Shown: in pieces, positions 17,085-23,620 of the stretch | Numbering within the stretch: the stretch's first letter is position 1 | Layout: every line of letters starts with the position of its first letter | Source: a virus | Strand: one strand, 5' to 3' | Length of the DNA: 25,638 nucleotides | Virus record (IMG/VR): IMGVR_UViG_3300031749_000033 | Location: 1-25,638 of that record | Made by a program: the position numbers and the translations under genes | Notes under the pieces: generated by a model | Told to the model about the DNA's origin: nothing | Databases searched by the model: none | The model's input: the letters and a program-made list of their open reading frames with translations, nothing else

Positions 17085-18125
17085 TTATAATGAAGTTGAC
17101 TGGAAATCCGTAACCTTCATATTCTCTTTGCAGTTTACACAGTAAAACTGCCCAGCAAACAGAATAGCTGCTCTCCAACCAGCTACATTAACAGGCAGTA
17201 GGCTCTCAGGTCCCAGAAGACTAAAGAAAGCATCAGGATTATACTGGAATTTGAAGTTTCTAAAGTTCAAGAAATAAACCGTTGCATCAGTAATCTTTGG
17301 ATTAGCTACAACATTTATTCCATTGATGTTTAGGCTCTGAATTCCAATACCACGGGTTAAATCAATTTCAGAAGGAGTTGCAATAATGCTGCGTTCAATT
17401 GAAGTCATTGACATCACAATCTTGTTAAATACACCGTAGCTACAAAGAATAAGATTGAATGGAACTCTGCCTATAGCATTTGCATATTTGTGCATGTAAG
17501 TAATTATAAGCTTCCAAGCTTCTGTTGTTGTATCAGTGTTACTGTATACAACTGCCCCCCAATTTGGATAATCACTTCTGGATAATCCACCATAAGTTGC
17601 TACATTAGTTCCATCATCCACTGCATCCAATAAGCCATTAAATTCATCTGTTGCGGTAGCAGTTGCCATAATTTTACTATCAACATAATCAGTTAAAGCA
17701 AAATAGTAATCTGTAAATCTTGTTTTAATTGCATCAACCTGTGCATATTCTGAACCAGCTCCTTGTATTATGCTCCATTCTGTAAACAAAGTATCAATAG
17801 AGGCAATCAGCCCTGCTATATTCCATTGAGCAACAAGTGCTGGCATCTGAACTGGAGAAGGAGTAAATTCTGATTTAAACTGCATTTTGTTAATTACAGC
17901 TCCCCAATCTGTAAAGTAGATGTTCTGGTTAATCGGGTTAAATCCACCTTCATAACGCTCTGCAAGGTCTCTTAACACGAGATACAAAAAGACTGGCTGT
18001 TTCCTGAATGTAGCATCAATAATGAAAGGATTAAATCTACGGTGAATGATAGCAAAGTATCTATCTGCTGCCTGTGCTGCTGTTGGATAATAACCTGTTC
18101 CAGTTACTGGTATTGTTAATGGCAT
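17085..18125 (-). CDS. major capsid protein (HK97 fold)
   Basis: The protein has 346 residues with a strong AGGAGGG ribosome binding site. The central region 'EFNGLLDAVDDGTNVATYGGLSR' then 'YPNWGA' (161-191) is the G-L-x-x-x-x-D...T-Y-G-G-[IL]-x-R-s...W signature of HK97-fold coat proteins that lack a protease-cleaved delta domain. The C-terminal domain has 'VNVAGWRAAILFAGQFYCVN'. It assembles the icosahedral shell around the scaffold encoded two genes upstream. The size is usual for small phages. Cysteines near the end (C332, C335) are unusual and could bind metal or form a crosslink. Confidence 0.88.
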   Translation of the reverse strand: MPLTIPVTGTGYYPTAAQAADRYFAIIHRRFNPFIIDATFRKQPVFLYLVLRDLAERYEGGFNPINQNIYFTDWGAVINKMQFKSEFTPSPVQMPALVAQWNIAGLIASIDTLFTEWSIIQGAGSEYAQVDAIKTRFTDYYFALTDYVDSKIMATATATDEFNGLLDAVDDGTNVATYGGLSRSDYPNWGAVVYSNTDTTTEAWKLIITYMHKYANAIGRVPFNLILCSYGVFNKIVMSMTSIERSIIATPSEIDLTRGIGIQSLNINGINVVANPKITDATVYFLNFRNFKFQYNPDAFFSLLGPESLLPVNVAGWRAAILFAGQFYCVNCKENMKVTDFQSTSL

Positions 18126-18144
18126 TTCTTATCCCTCCTTTCTA

Positions 18145-18498
18145 TTAAATTATGTAATAATTTGAACCATCTGAAACTACTCTTACTACACCATTTGCTG
18201 AAGTAATTGTAACATTTGCACTTCCATCAATATTTCCACCTGCAGTAGTAACTGTAACTGATTTATCTGTTCCTATTGCTCCAGCTTTTACTATAAAAAT
18301 CTGTCCTACATAACAATCAGATGCTTTAGGTAATGTAACTGTTCTTGATGCTTTTGAAGCATCAACATTATAAATTACACAATCATCAATAGTAGCAGTG
18401 TAACTTGCTGCATCTACATTCTTCATTGGAAGTTTAACTCCTAAAGCATAATCCACCTTTGTTGTAAAAGGTATTGTTGCGGTTATTCTTAATGGCAT
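18145..18498 (-). CDS. head decoration / beta-structured virion protein, 117 aa
   Basis: A GGAGG ribosome binding site precedes the ATG. The protein is all-beta with the order 'DDCVIYNVDASKASRTVTLPKA' then 'GQIFIVKAGAIGTDKSVTVT' then 'GGNIDGSANVTI' and 'VVRVVSDGSNYYII'. This T-V-T-L-P...G...I-x-G...S-D-G-x-x-Y pattern is common in trimeric beta modules at the ends of phage fibres and in head-decoration proteins. Its place between the scaffold and capsid genes favours a capsid-bound protein. Exact role inferred. Confidence 0.68.
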   Translation of the reverse strand: MPLRITATIPFTTKVDYALGVKLPMKNVDAASYTATIDDCVIYNVDASKASRTVTLPKASDCYVGQIFIVKAGAIGTDKSVTVTTAGGNIDGSANVTITSANGVVRVVSDGSNYYII

Positions 18499-18509
18499 AT
18501 TTTACCTCC

Positions 18510-19046
18510 TTATCTTATTAATCTCTCTTTTTTTAAATCATTGAAGACTGCTTTATAAGCATCTTCTTCTTTAAATTCTTCAGGCAACTTAAAAGGATTA
18601 ACAGATGGAACTGGTTCAAGCTCTTCTTTTCTTCTTCTTAATTCTGCACAAAGCCGTATTGCTGCAATATCATCTACGATGCCATGTTCTTTTTGAAATT
18701 TAGCAATTTCTGGTAAATCTTCTGGAGTAAATCCATAAGAAGATAGAATCTCAAATATTTTTTCTTTATATTGCTGTTTTTTCATTTCTTCCATTTCTTT
18801 TTTAACATCCTCAATATCCTGTTCATGTGGATATTTTGGAATATCAAGCGGAATTTTAAGCTCATTCACCAACCCTTCAAGATGTTTCTTAGCTTTTTTA
18901 TTCAGCATAGCTTTCTGAATAACATCCTGAAATTCTTGAGTTGTTTTTGTTTTTTCCAACAGCTCAGCCTGCATCAATCTTATTTTATCAGCATACTGTT
19001 TGCCCATCTGTTCTTCAAGTTCCTGAAGTTCAGCTTCTGTTAACAT
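18510..19046 (-). CDS. scaffolding protein candidate
   Basis: The 178-residue protein is acidic and lysine-rich. It has coiled-coil-like helices at 2-60 and 78-105 (DVKKEMEEMKKQQYKEKIFEI), a helical middle, and a basic C-terminal helix ending 'NDLKKERLIR'. A charged coiled coil with a basic C-terminal tip, encoded just before the capsid gene, is the usual form of podovirus scaffolds, whose last helix binds the coat. GGAGG precedes the ATG. There is no enzymatic motif; the identity is inferred from position and composition. Confidence 0.68.
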   Translation of the reverse strand: MLTEAELQELEEQMGKQYADKIRLMQAELLEKTKTTQEFQDVIQKAMLNKKAKKHLEGLVNELKIPLDIPKYPHEQDIEDVKKEMEEMKKQQYKEKIFEILSSYGFTPEDLPEIAKFQKEHGIVDDIAAIRLCAELRRRKEELEPVPSVNPFKLPEEFKEEDAYKAVFNDLKKERLIR

Positions 19047-19056
19047 AACTTACCTC

Positions 19057-19230
19057 CTATTTTTTTATCTTTTTCTGTTCAATATCACCTGTAAGTTTAA
19101 CCTTATCACACATAACCGTAGTTTGTTCATCAAGCTCAAAGAAATCAGATTTAACTTGTGGATTAATCGCCAGATTTGGTTTAGGATTTGAAGTCTTTGG
19201 CTGTTGTACTTGAATATTTTTTCTTGCCAT
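19057..19230 (-). CDS. small hypothetical protein, 57 aa
   Basis: A short frame with AAAGGAGGTG six bases before the ATG at 19230 ends at TAG 19057-19059. That stop immediately precedes the ribosome binding site of the scaffold candidate. The N-terminus is Gln/Pro/Lys-rich (VQQPKTSNPKPN), and the C-terminal half is mixed charge ending in KKIKK. It fills an otherwise empty 197-base gap. Probably a real minor head or assembly peptide; function unknown. Confidence 0.68.
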   Translation of the reverse strand: MARKNIQVQQPKTSNPKPNLAINPQVKSDFFELDEQTTVMCDKVKLTGDIEQKKIKK

Positions 19231-19243
19231 TTTTACACCTCCT

Positions 19244-19672
19244 TTATCTTATTCCTACAGGAGTTCCCGCTTCTGCGGGTGATGGTGCTCCTGCAAGTTC
19301 TGCTAATGTTCCTACTGGTGCACTTGTTAGTGGAGCTCCTGCCATTGGTAATGGAGGAAAACTTGTTGCAGGTGTGCCTTTCATTAATGTGTCAGCAAGT
19401 GTAGATATAAATCCTTTAACATCCTCAATTGATACTCCTTTACCAATTCCACTTGCTTTTCTTGAAATAGCACCAAAAGCTCTTTCAAATTCTTCATCAC
19501 CAGATATTGAAGCTGTAAACTGCCCTACCATTGCCAATCTATGGATAATTGCTCCAATTATTTTTGGAATAACTTTTATTCCTTCTCCAGACATCCCCAT
19601 TATTCCTAAATTTTCAATCGGTGGGGGAGTGCCTGTCTCAACTGTATCTTTTACTAAATCTGTTAAAGGCAT
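19244..19672 (-). CDS. hypothetical 142-aa Pro/Ala/Gly-rich protein
   Basis: AAGGAGGAG precedes the ATG, and its stop overlaps that of the tiny basic gene upstream (TAATG). The protein has a Gly/Ile-rich middle (IKVIPKIIGAIIHRLAMVGQF) and a C-terminal third rich in Pro, Ala, Gly and Thr (residues 98-142), probably unstructured. It is located between portal and scaffold, so a minor head protein is likely. A long frame on the opposite strand here arises from this skewed composition. Confidence 0.65.
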   Translation of the reverse strand: MPLTDLVKDTVETGTPPPIENLGIMGMSGEGIKVIPKIIGAIIHRLAMVGQFTASISGDEEFERAFGAISRKASGIGKGVSIEDVKGFISTLADTLMKGTPATSFPPLPMAGAPLTSAPVGTLAELAGAPSPAEAGTPVGIR

Positions 19673-19761
19673 TATCTCCTCCTTGTTCTTTTTATTGTTC
19701 TTTTAAAACCTTTATGCTTTTTTCTTAACAGCTTTCGTATATTTCTATCTTTTTTGCTCAT
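19672..19761 (-). CDS. tiny Arg/Lys-rich protein, 29 aa
   Basis: The frame runs from ATG at 19761 to TAA at 19674-19672. Of 29 residues, 16 are Lys or Arg, and it ends in RRR. The AGG-AGG codons for these arginines are also the ribosome binding site of the next gene. No ribosome binding site precedes this ATG, and an extended -10 promoter lies just upstream, so it may be leaderless or untranslated. It resembles in composition three other basic miniproteins of this operon. Confidence 0.45.
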   Translation of the reverse strand: MSKKDRNIRKLLRKKHKGFKRTIKRTRRR

Positions 19762-19769
19762 ACTTTTAA

Positions 19770-19810
19770 ATTATACCACACTACCTCGCATTTGCAAGAT
19801 AGTGTGGTAT
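19770..19810 (-). promoter_or_regulatory. internal promoter overlapping an 11-bp perfect inverted repeat
   Basis: On the minus strand TGG-TATAAT (extended -10, TATAAT at 19775-19770) lies 16 bases after TTGCAA (19797-19792). The same bases belong to a hairpin: ATACCACACTA at 19773-19783 pairs perfectly with TAGTGTGGTAT at 19800-19810, and a further short inner stem closes on ATTT. The predicted start falls at about 19763, next to the ATG at 19761. This could be an operator-controlled mid-operon promoter for the scaffold and capsid genes, or a portal-distal attenuator hairpin. Confidence 0.55.
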
Positions 19811-19818
19811 CAGCTCAG

Positions 19819-19920
19819 TTACCCTCTTTTGACTCTGGTGGCTTTTTTAGCTCTGAGTCCAACTTTTCTGGGTCTACCAACTTTGCGGACTCTTCCGCCA
19901 ATTTTCTTTGTTTTTGTCAC
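19819..19920 (-). CDS. tiny basic protein with AT-hook-like motif, 33 aa
   Basis: The GTG start at 19920 is preceded by AAAGGAGGG with good spacing, and the stop is at 19819-19821. Of 33 residues, 15 are Lys or Arg. A central 'VGRPRKVG' matches the GRP-plus-basic core of AT-hook DNA-binding peptides. Two similar units (RVRKVG and RPRKVG) follow each other. It comes right after the portal gene. It may bind DNA in the head or neutralise packaged DNA; this is inference from composition. Confidence 0.65.
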   Translation of the reverse strand: MTKTKKIGGRVRKVGRPRKVGLRAKKATRVKRG

Positions 19921-19922
19921 TT

Positions 19923-21518
19923 TTATCCCTCCTTTCTTTCACCCTCAATGAGGGCTTGTTGTGCTTTTAACTGCATCTGTTCTTCCATATACGCTTTGAT
20001 TTTATCAGAATATGGTAAATCAATCAAGTCAACAAATATATCAGGTGGGAACCACCCCTGTAAAAATAATTCATAGGCTAATTTAATATGTGTCTGTAGT
20101 TGTATTGGAGAAATTGAAGCAGATTTAATTTCCACTTTAAAATCAAATGGAATCGTAGAAAAGTAAAAGAATTTATCTCCAATTTTTACTGGAGTGTTAT
20201 CATTAATCTGAAACAGCTTTGCAGTGTATGTAAATATTTCTTCAAGTTGTGCTTGAAGCCGTGATGCAATTCTCTGAAATGGTGCTGAAGCAAATTGAGC
20301 TAAAAGTGTTGCCATACCTGTTGCTCTTGTTCCAGTAGCTCTTTCTCCAAGAACGATTTCATGTAATCCTGTAATATGTCTGATTTGGGCATCATAAAAT
20401 TCTATTTCACTGTAAGCAGATTGTAGATTAACAGCAGGAGGAGCAGGCTGAATTTTACCTTGCGGGTCTTGAATAACAAGCCAGCCTCCAGGTGTCCAGA
20501 GCTGTTTAACATCCTCTTTAAGTTGTTCTTTTGATACATTCTGTCCTGTAATCAGCAGTGGAGGATACATTAACAAATCTGTAAGAGCTGAAATATCATT
20601 AAGTCTTTGTGTTCTTTTTTGCTGTATTGCTTTAATAATTGAAATTATAGAAAATCCATAAACTGAATTGGATAGGACATAAGGTCTTATAATGAAAAAA
20701 GGATGTCCGATGGTTGATATTTCATGATTAACAATCTGGCGATTATATCCAAGTATTTCAAAGCGATGCCATAAATCTTTTCCTGTCCAGGGATATTCAT
20801 TAATCCACAGCTCATAAACTTCCTGCAATCCCCTGTAAGATACAGGAGTAAGATAAAAATCTTCCACTGATTGAGTTAAATCAGCAACTGATTTTTCCTT
20901 AGCAGTAACAAAAATTTTACCTTTAGTAGTTGTTTTAATTTCAGGAGAAATAGTTTCAGGAATACTGATACCATATTTTAATTTAATCATTTGTGTAGTT
21001 AGATATGTTCTATGCATGATTATCTGCTGTGGGTCATCAATTGGAATATTTTCATAAACAACTGCAAAATTTTTATTTTCAATCTGTTTTATTTTTACTC
21101 CACCTTGTTTCCAGTAAACTTTAACTGGAGTATAACCTGTTATTATTGCATCTCTTACTGCAACTTCAGAAATAACATCTAATTCATGATATGTATAAAA
21201 GTTATGAATAAGTTTTTCTTTCAATGCATCCAGTAACTGTCTTTCAGAAGGAGTTGTTTCTTTTGTTCTACCATCAGCTCTAACAATATCAATCAGAATT
21301 TTTTCAGGAGTATAAATAAGTGATGCAATTGAGTTAATTTCACCAAAAAGCTTATTTATTGGAGAAAGCTCGGCTTCATCTCCCTGATAATAAATTCTCT
21401 GGTATTTTTCTGCAATATCACCAAGTGAGTTTGCTCTGCTGATAGTAAAATCTAAATATTCTTTCAGCTGTTTTTCTTCAAAAGGTATCTGTTTTTTAAG
21501 TGGAATAATTTTTTTCAT
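19923..21518 (-). CDS. portal protein
   Basis: The protein has 531 residues, the expected size for a podovirus portal, a dodecameric ring through which DNA is packaged. Seen features: 'SEVAVRDAIITGYTPVKVYW' (117-136), an early-domain strand common in portals; 'HPFFIIRPYVLSNSVYGFSIISIIKAIQQKRTQRLNDI' region (272-309; the G-x-[GS]...Q...N-x-x pattern of the portal core); 'MYPPLLITG' (317-325); and a long C-terminal helical stretch. The start ATG overlaps the previous gene by ATGA. The place ahead of scaffold and capsid matches T7 gp8. Confidence 0.82.
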   Translation of the reverse strand: MKKIIPLKKQIPFEEKQLKEYLDFTISRANSLGDIAEKYQRIYYQGDEAELSPINKLFGEINSIASLIYTPEKILIDIVRADGRTKETTPSERQLLDALKEKLIHNFYTYHELDVISEVAVRDAIITGYTPVKVYWKQGGVKIKQIENKNFAVVYENIPIDDPQQIIMHRTYLTTQMIKLKYGISIPETISPEIKTTTKGKIFVTAKEKSVADLTQSVEDFYLTPVSYRGLQEVYELWINEYPWTGKDLWHRFEILGYNRQIVNHEISTIGHPFFIIRPYVLSNSVYGFSIISIIKAIQQKRTQRLNDISALTDLLMYPPLLITGQNVSKEQLKEDVKQLWTPGGWLVIQDPQGKIQPAPPAVNLQSAYSEIEFYDAQIRHITGLHEIVLGERATGTRATGMATLLAQFASAPFQRIASRLQAQLEEIFTYTAKLFQINDNTPVKIGDKFFYFSTIPFDFKVEIKSASISPIQLQTHIKLAYELFLQGWFPPDIFVDLIDLPYSDKIKAYMEEQMQLKAQQALIEGERKEG

Positions 21519-21886
21519 TTTCTAAATAGCCTTTCTGTTTTATACATATCAACATGGACAACATTACCATGCTCATCAGTAATTATTCTTGGTCCAGCAA
21601 AAACTGGCTTATCTTTATTCAGCAACTGAAAAGTTTCTCTTAAAGAAAGCTCAATTTCTTCTTTAGAACGCTCAGGCAATTTAATTTTACTTACATCAAC
21701 CTTCTGTATAATTTCTTTTCTTTGTTTTGTTTTTTCATCAACTGAAGGAGACAGCAGTTTTTGAAGTCTTTGTCTGTACTCATTTGCCTGTTTTTCTGCA
21801 TTATAGGATGCCTCTAAAACATCATCAATATAAGCTTTCCTTTTTTTAGCATCCTTCATAATATAAAAGTTTTTCTTTATAGACAT
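21515..21886 (-). CDS. hypothetical 123-aa protein before portal
   Basis: GAGGGTG lies about 6 bases upstream of the ATG at 21886. It overlaps the end of the lysozyme gene by 10 bases. The sequence is basic and helical with coiled-coil character (EASYNAEKQANEYRQRLQKLL). The C-terminus (GPRIITDEHGNVVHVDMYKTERLF) is strand-like. It may be a portal-associated or head-assembly protein. No family recognised. Confidence 0.65.
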   Translation of the reverse strand: MSIKKNFYIMKDAKKRKAYIDDVLEASYNAEKQANEYRQRLQKLLSPSVDEKTKQRKEIIQKVDVSKIKLPERSKEEIELSLRETFQLLNKDKPVFAGPRIITDEHGNVVHVDMYKTERLFRK

Positions 21887-22317
21887 TGCACACCCTCAAG
21901 GAATAATTCTTTTTCTGCCTGTCTTCTTCTAATAAGCCCTAACAATTTTCTACCTCCTGCATATATCCATCTTAAAAACTGTTCTGCACATTCATACCAT
22001 TCACGGTTATTTAACTTTCTTCTTAATGTTGATGCTCTGAAAGCATAAGCTCCTACATTAAAGCTAAAGCTAATTAAAGCATCAAGCATATAAGGATGTA
22101 TATCTACTTTTATCATTGGTTTAATCAACATTTCTGTTTTTACCAAGTCTTGTATTAATAGCTGTTCTGCAAATTCTCTGCTCAGAGGATATTGTAATAT
22201 TTCTTCTTTCATAATAACATGCCCGTAACCCACTGTTAGATATCCTGCTGGACAGAGGTATGGAACTGCCCTGTAACCTTCGTATTTCTTTACCAATTCT
22301 ATACATTTATCTGTCAT
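21877..22317 (-). CDS. endolysin, GH24 lysozyme with Cys in the catalytic triad
   Basis: The 146-residue muramidase is of T4/P21 type. 'VKKYEGYRAVPYLCPAGYLTVGYGH' (9-33) contains the triad arrangement E13-x8-C22-x5-T28. Most members have Asp in the middle; Cys is found in the phage P1 Lyz type. 'ALISFSFNVG' (80-89) and the terminal 'GLIRRRQAEKELFL' are also characteristic. It hydrolyses the glycan backbone of peptidoglycan at the end of infection. There is no N-terminal signal or anchor, so release depends on the holin two genes upstream. The start has no clear ribosome binding site and overlaps the preceding small gene. Confidence 0.9.
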   Translation of the reverse strand: MTDKCIELVKKYEGYRAVPYLCPAGYLTVGYGHVIMKEEILQYPLSREFAEQLLIQDLVKTEMLIKPMIKVDIHPYMLDALISFSFNVGAYAFRASTLRRKLNNREWYECAEQFLRWIYAGGRKLLGLIRRRQAEKELFLEGVQCL

Positions 22318-22426
22318 TTATTTTTAGTATTTTTGGTATAGCTTTTTGTATGCTCTTTACTTTTACTCGTATAAAAATCTGGTTCTTTGGTGGCATTTTA
22401 ACAACTACATCATATTCAAGCATCAT
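22307..22426 (-). CDS. small hypothetical protein in the lysis cassette, 39 aa
   Basis: The frame starts ATG-ATG at 22426 with GGGAGG five bases upstream and ends at TAA 22307-22309, overlapping the lysozyme start by 11 bases. The product is basic and strand-rich (EYDVVVKMPP, IFIRVKVKSI). The strong ribosome binding site and the overlaps on both sides (holin stop, lysozyme start) make it credible. It probably provides the translational coupling for lysozyme. No known family. Confidence 0.6.
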   Translation of the reverse strand: MMLEYDVVVKMPPKNQIFIRVKVKSIQKAIPKILKINDR

Positions 22427-22899
22427 TTTATCCTCCCAAAAACTCTTCCCGTAAGACGTCCACCCATCCAGAAGGTAACCACCACACTAACAAATTCATT
22501 TTCAACATTACTCCATATTTGAGGTATAGCTTGCAAAGTCCCTCCAGCAGATTCCCACATTGCAAACTTTAGCAGTAACCATGCACCAATAACCAGATAA
22601 GTAATAGTTGGTCTAACAGATTGATTATAAGCATTCATAATAATCTGAATAGCATCAAGCCACCATTTACCTGTTATTTTAAGTTCCTGTGGTTCTGCAT
22701 ATTGATATACTTGTTTATCTAATTCAACCTGAGCCATAGCTTTAGCTTCTTCAATTTTTAATTCTGTCATTTCTCTTTGATATTTCAGTTGCATCTCAAG
22801 CATCTCAAGTTCCTGTTTATGTTCCTGCCGAGATTTAAATATTTTGATAATTTCTGGTATAAATGAACCTGCTAAACCTAAGATTGCACCAAGTATCAT
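22423..22899 (-). CDS. holin, 3-TM family
   Basis: The 158-residue protein has a Gly/Ile-rich N-terminal hydrophobic segment (1-20), a Glu/Lys/Gln coiled coil (22-67), a conserved-looking 'SVRPTITYLVIGAWLLL' membrane segment (94-111), and a last hydrophobic segment ending in 'FWMGGR' (134-148). The order hydrophobic helix, coiled coil, R-P-x-x-T-Y-x, then F-W-x-G-x-R is typical of the three-TM phage holin family. It would form the membrane lesion that lets the lysozyme out. AGGAGGG precedes the ATG. Lysozyme follows one small gene downstream. Confidence 0.8.
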   Translation of the reverse strand: MILGAILGLAGSFIPEIIKIFKSRQEHKQELEMLEMQLKYQREMTELKIEEAKAMAQVELDKQVYQYAEPQELKITGKWWLDAIQIIMNAYNQSVRPTITYLVIGAWLLLKFAMWESAGGTLQAIPQIWSNVENEFVSVVVTFWMGGRLTGRVFGRIK

Positions 22900-23120
22900 T
22901 TATCCCTCCTTTGTAGCAGTATTTCTTCTATTCTTGCAATTCTTCCTTCTATTGAAGTAAGCCTGCTTTCCATAGCATCAAATCTTTTTTCAACTGCATT
23001 TGTAAATACATAGAAGGTATCCGTTGTTATCTTTTTATTTCCTTTTATTCCATTTAGAATAAGATTACCAACAACAAATACACTAACACCAGCAACAAAA
23101 TAAATTAATCCATCAATCAT
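22896..23120 (-). CDS. TM plus coiled-coil lysis-cassette protein, 74 aa
   Basis: One N-terminal membrane segment (4-23, GLIYFVAGVSVFVVGNLIL) is followed by a coiled coil (38-70, NAVEKRFDAMESRLTSIEGRIARIEEIL). It overlaps the holin start by 4 bases. This arrangement resembles inner-membrane spanins or small holin partners. No outer-membrane partner with a lipobox was seen, so the spanin reading is weak. It most likely acts with the holin. Confidence 0.68.
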   Translation of the reverse strand: MIDGLIYFVAGVSVFVVGNLILNGIKGNKKITTDTFYVFTNAVEKRFDAMESRLTSIEGRIARIEEILLQRRDK

Positions 23121-23308
23121 CTTCTTGTCCTTCTTGTTGTTCTTTTAGTTGTTCCTTTCTTTTTTCTCCCAACTCTTCCTGTTCCTGTTACAGAGTAAGC
23201 TATTGCGGCGGCTTGCTCTCTTGGATAACCTTCTCTGATATAATGAGAAATTAATCTGCTTCTATAAGATTTAGTTGTTTCACCTTTCCTTTTTCTTGGT
23301 TTTGGCAT
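23117..23308 (-). CDS. basic 63-aa protein with 'GYPREQAAAIAYS' motif
   Basis: A strong AAGGAGGAG ribosome binding site precedes the ATG. The N-terminus (PKPRKRKGE) and C-terminus (KKKGTTKRTTRRTRR) are highly basic. Between them 'YIREGYPREQAAAIAYSVTG' is a segment seen in many small uncharacterised phage proteins (E-G-Y-P-x-x-Q-A-x-A-I-A). Its stop overlaps the next gene. Probably nucleic-acid-binding; it may be a virion component since it is made in the late operon. Confidence 0.7.
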   Translation of the reverse strand: MPKPRKRKGETTKSYRSRLISHYIREGYPREQAAAIAYSVTGTGRVGRKKKGTTKRTTRRTRR

Positions 23309-23318
23309 TTCTCCTCCT

Positions 23319-23432
23319 TTATTTCCTTATTATTCTTCTTCTTACTTTTCCTCCTATTGCTCCATATTCTCTTCTCATTGGTATCCATCTTGATTTTCTT
23401 TTTCTTGCTGTTCTTTTTGTTCTTTCAGACAT
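23319..23432 (-). CDS. tiny Arg-rich protein, 37 aa
   Basis: The ATG at 23432 has AAAGGAG seven bases upstream, and the stop TAA is at 23319-23321, just before the next ribosome binding site. Of 37 residues, 16 are Arg or Lys (ERTKRTARKRKSRW at the start, KVRRRIIRK at the end), with 'REYGAIGGK' between. It resembles in composition the adjacent 63-residue protein and the two miniproteins near 19.7-19.9 kb. Probably binds nucleic acid. Confidence 0.65.
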   Translation of the reverse strand: MSERTKRTARKRKSRWIPMRREYGAIGGKVRRRIIRK

Positions 23433-23445
23433 CTTTACTCCTTTC

Positions 23446-23589
23446 TTATCTTGTTACAGTATCAGCAGTAATAGAAGCAGTTGTTCCATCTGCTATTGTT
23501 GTAGAAGGTCCAGAAGTTGAAGTAATAGCAGTTGCTGTTCCATAAGCTGCTCCTGTTGCACCACATTGAGGTAGGAAACTTGACCTCAT
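23446..23589 (-). CDS. possible 47-aa Ala/Thr/Ser-rich protein
   Basis: An open frame from ATG 23589 to TAA 23446-23448 encodes a Thr/Ala/Ser-rich product (GTATAITSTSGPSTTIADG) of the kind found in virion surface proteins. There is no ribosome binding site, an in-frame stop directly precedes the ATG, and the first six codons lie inside the CRISPR-repeat-like element. The composition suggests genuine coding sequence. It could be the remnant of a longer fibre-associated gene whose 5' end was replaced. Confidence 0.4.
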   Translation of the reverse strand: MRSSFLPQCGATGAAYGTATAITSTSGPSTTIADGTTASITADTVTR

Positions 23590-23606
23590 TTAAAAGGGAT
23601 TGCGAC
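23571..23606 (+). repeat. solitary CRISPR-repeat-like element, 36 bp
   Basis: Thirty-six bases read GTAGGAAAC at the 5' end, CCTCATTTAAAAGGG in the middle and GGGATTGCGAC at the 3' end. Length, GT start and the terminal ATTGCGAC match a class of CRISPR repeats. The 36-base Thermus thermophilus type III repeat also ends AAGGGGATTGCGAC, and ATTGCGAC becomes the crRNA 5' handle. No second copy or spacer array is present. In this orientation it is antisense to the late operon. A 6-bp inverted repeat, TGAGGT (23567-23572) with ACCTCA (23583-23588), spans its left flank. Confidence 0.5.
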
Positions 23607-23620
23607 AACCAGTTCAATTT

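Noticed and set aside
19188-19706. 172-codon plus-strand frame opposite the Pro/Ala-rich gene
   Set aside because: It is antisense to three minus-strand genes with strong ribosome binding sites. Its openness follows from the skewed codons of the Ala/Pro/Gly-rich protein.
22121-22306. 61-codon minus-strand frame inside the lysozyme gene
   Set aside because: It lies wholly within the lysozyme gene in another frame, without a ribosome binding site or recognisable motif.
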